Shown: positions 62,124-64,000 of the stretch, one piece after another | Position numbering within the stretch: the stretch's first letter is position 1 | Layout: the number at the start of each line of letters is the position of its first letter | From: Chalara sp. BL73 | Taxonomy: Eukaryota > Ascomycota > Leotiomycetes > Helotiales | Assembly: GCA_918026815.1 (NCBI GenBank) | Contig: CAKJVC010000057.1 | Span: 1 to 64,000, forward strand | Direction of reading: 5' to 3' | Length of the DNA stretch: 64,000 bases | Notes under the pieces: model-generated | Database searches by the model: none | Seen by the model: the letters and a program-made list of their open reading frames with translations, nothing else | What the model was told of the DNA's origin: nothing | Position numbers and translations under genes: made by a program

Positions 62124-64000
62124 TGCTCGCCTTTGAAAGACCACGTTTTGGCGGTTCTTTTTTCCTTTGATGAGGAATGGCATACGGCTTTTCTTGACAC
62201 ACAGACATATGATTTGTTGGTGCACTTTAATATTGTTCTTGGTGGCTCCTTCGAGATGATCCGTGTCGTGCAAAAGAAAAGTGGACCCATCATAGGCGAG
62301 AGATCTGCGCACTGTGACAAAGATCACAAATTGATCAAGACACAAAGAAAATCAGGGACTACTTGACTTTGACTTGATAGGGGTAGAGTGGTTCATTAAA
62401 AGAGGAATTTGAATACCTCATATGAGGCTTCAGAATTTTACGGTCACTATTTCCTCCCATACTCGGTTGGAATTTCACAGCTAAAGGTTAAATAGGTGTT
62501 AAAGTTGGTTTTGTTACATACTTTATCGATAGCTAAAGATAACCTTATTTCTCGCCTACGATTGGCTCCCTGGAACCCCGCATCTTAGAACTGTCCTTCC
62601 ACATTTTTCAACTATGATTCTCTCGTTCTTTTTCTTTTTGATTCATACGACTATACGACGCACTGTGAAGCTTAATCTAGTGGAAGAGATTATAATTCCA
62701 TACACTCGCCTGAAGCACTGCAACCCATTTGAGGTATTGTGTGTTAAGCCAAATGCAGTCAGCCTTAAGGGATCAAAGATTGTCAGATTGCCCCGCATCT
62801 TGTTTTCATTCTGCCTGCCATGTCTAATCACGCAGTGTTGGTGACATGGCAGGACGGCTTATTGTCACCCTTTTTTAATGACGAAAACGACAGACTGTAG
62901 GTTAACATGGGCTACGCCCGATGACTGGGCAAGGGTGTAGGCCACCCGACGTCGCACAGTTGCGCAATAATGCACTGGTCAGAATACTCTTATTGGCGCC
63001 AGTCCAGGTGTCAATCTAAACATGGAAGCGATATGCGAGCAATATACGCAAGTGTGTTGATTTGCGGAAGCTTTTCGGACTACCCAATAGAACTTGGCTA
63101 TCCAACTCTTGGATCTCCATACAGCAGATGGCGACCTGCATGTTATTGCATGATTTTGGGTATGCAGCTGGTGGTTAGCTTCGGGGCGAATCTAAATCAG
63201 CTAAGTTTGGCGAGAGATTGCTGAGAGGAGGGCATGCGCTGTTGCCGGCAAAGCCATCGTGGGAGTGCTGGACTGGATCCTTCAAGCGTGAAACAGTTTA
63301 GGGGTTGTAACTAACAGAACAGGAAGAGCTATACAATTCATGTAGAAATCCTCCCAAATGGCAAAGCTGTAGGTTCTGACTCGTCTATTTGCTCTTCCGT
63401 AGTTCTAGTTTTGAAGTTTTTTTCGGTAGTCACAGAAAGTCCTGGCCACTAGGTGGTAGTACGTAATAAACTGTTGAGATGCCTTGTGCGGCAATTCTTC
63501 GCTAGAACCAGTCAACAGATCATTTCAATTGAAGGTAAGGAGGCATTCAGAGCTGTGGCCAAGTCGGTGGAAGCAGGCTTCCCGCACTGCTTAGCCGTCC
63601 TCCAGCTCTCTGATATCTGGCGCTGTCTTGATAAGCCGTGCAGCAAGAGATGCGCCGCCGACCCTGTCATAAAGCGCGTCAAGACGGGAAACCTGGAGCT
63701 TATGGGGTGCCCTCATATATAGTGATCAGTATATGTCCAGGCTTTCCGTCGTCCTGTAGATCTGGCGAACGACAAGCCAGCTGGAGAGACGTGCACAACA
63801 GACAGAAAGTACTTGGACCTTGCCAGGGATGGACCCTGATAACCGACAATGTGATCTATAAGACCAGATCTGGCTGCGTTTCATACCACAGTGGGGAGTT
63901 GTTAACTTTCAAGTCATTCTCACCGTAGCTTCAGGGCCGACATATATACGGATGGGTGCTGGATGATCATACAACCAAGTGGTTGAGTCTTGTATGAAGA
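62124..64000. other. Intergenic to window end, no supported gene
   Basis: The first few hundred bp are the RAM1 promoter. A 76-codon plus-strand frame at 62614 (MILSFFFFLIHTTIRRTVKL) has a hydrophobic start but no further support. Frames at 63453-63928 overlap each other and are unrecognised. The window may cut a gene to the right. Confidence 0.4.

Noticed and set aside
62614..62844. Hydrophobic small protein MILSFFFFLIH...
   Set aside because: One short open frame in AT-rich intergenic DNA with no other support.

Overview
The window looks like a chromosome segment of a filamentous ascomycete, most likely a leotiomycete (Helotiales-like). The genes have short introns of about 45-65 nt with GTNNGT donors and CTAAC-type branch points. 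Conserved proteins read as typical filamentous-fungal orthologues, including a HET-C protein, an ERG27-type sterol 3-keto reductase and a GAF-type hybrid histidine kinase. Placement below class level is inference from remembered family resemblance; no search was run.

Layout. 1-2.1 kb: epsilon-COP (minus). 2.1-8.6 kb: a decayed accessory stretch. It holds a frame-broken unknown gene, a Ser/Thr kinase pseudogene whose stops look like CpA-to-TpA (RIP-type) changes, a degenerate ~165-bp tandem repeat, and a 3'-truncated GDSL esterase facing a 3'-truncated, frameshifted Pub1/TIA1-like RNA-binding gene. 10.4-12.9 kb: a Med2-like acidic protein and a small unknown protein. 14.4-15.8 kb: an APH-fold kinase-like gene lacking both catalytic aspartates. 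16.7-24 kb: well-resolved genes for HET-C, fatty acid 2-hydroxylase (Scs7-type) and an Rsd1/RBM39-type splicing factor. 26.3-27.3 kb: a broken FAD-linked oxidase. 31.2-33.9 kb: a large fungal protein of unknown function. 36.6-37.7 kb: a von Willebrand A protein. 41.5-45.7 kb: the hybrid histidine kinase, five exons, about 1283 aa. 47.5-55 kb: a same-strand run of ERG27, GPT2/SCT1-type glycerol-3-phosphate acyltransferase and MPG1/PSA1 GDP-mannose pyrophosphorylase. 56.7-57 kb: a small dsRBD-like protein. 60.4-62.1 kb: farnesyltransferase beta subunit (RAM1 type). Remaining stretches are long intergenic DNA with no supported gene.

Functionally the intact genes are mostly housekeeping: COPI traffic, sphingolipid hydroxylation, sterol C-4 demethylation, phospholipid entry, mannose donor supply, prenylation, splicing and Mediator. 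Two signalling or self-recognition genes sit among them (hybrid histidine kinase, HET-C). No operon-like organisation is expected, and I see no secondary-metabolite cluster, CRISPR array or complete transposon. I did not find a convincing undescribed system. The strongest leads are the apparent APH pseudokinase next to het-C, the RIP-like kinase relic with its eroded tandem array, and the double-truncation junction at 8.03-8.28 kb.
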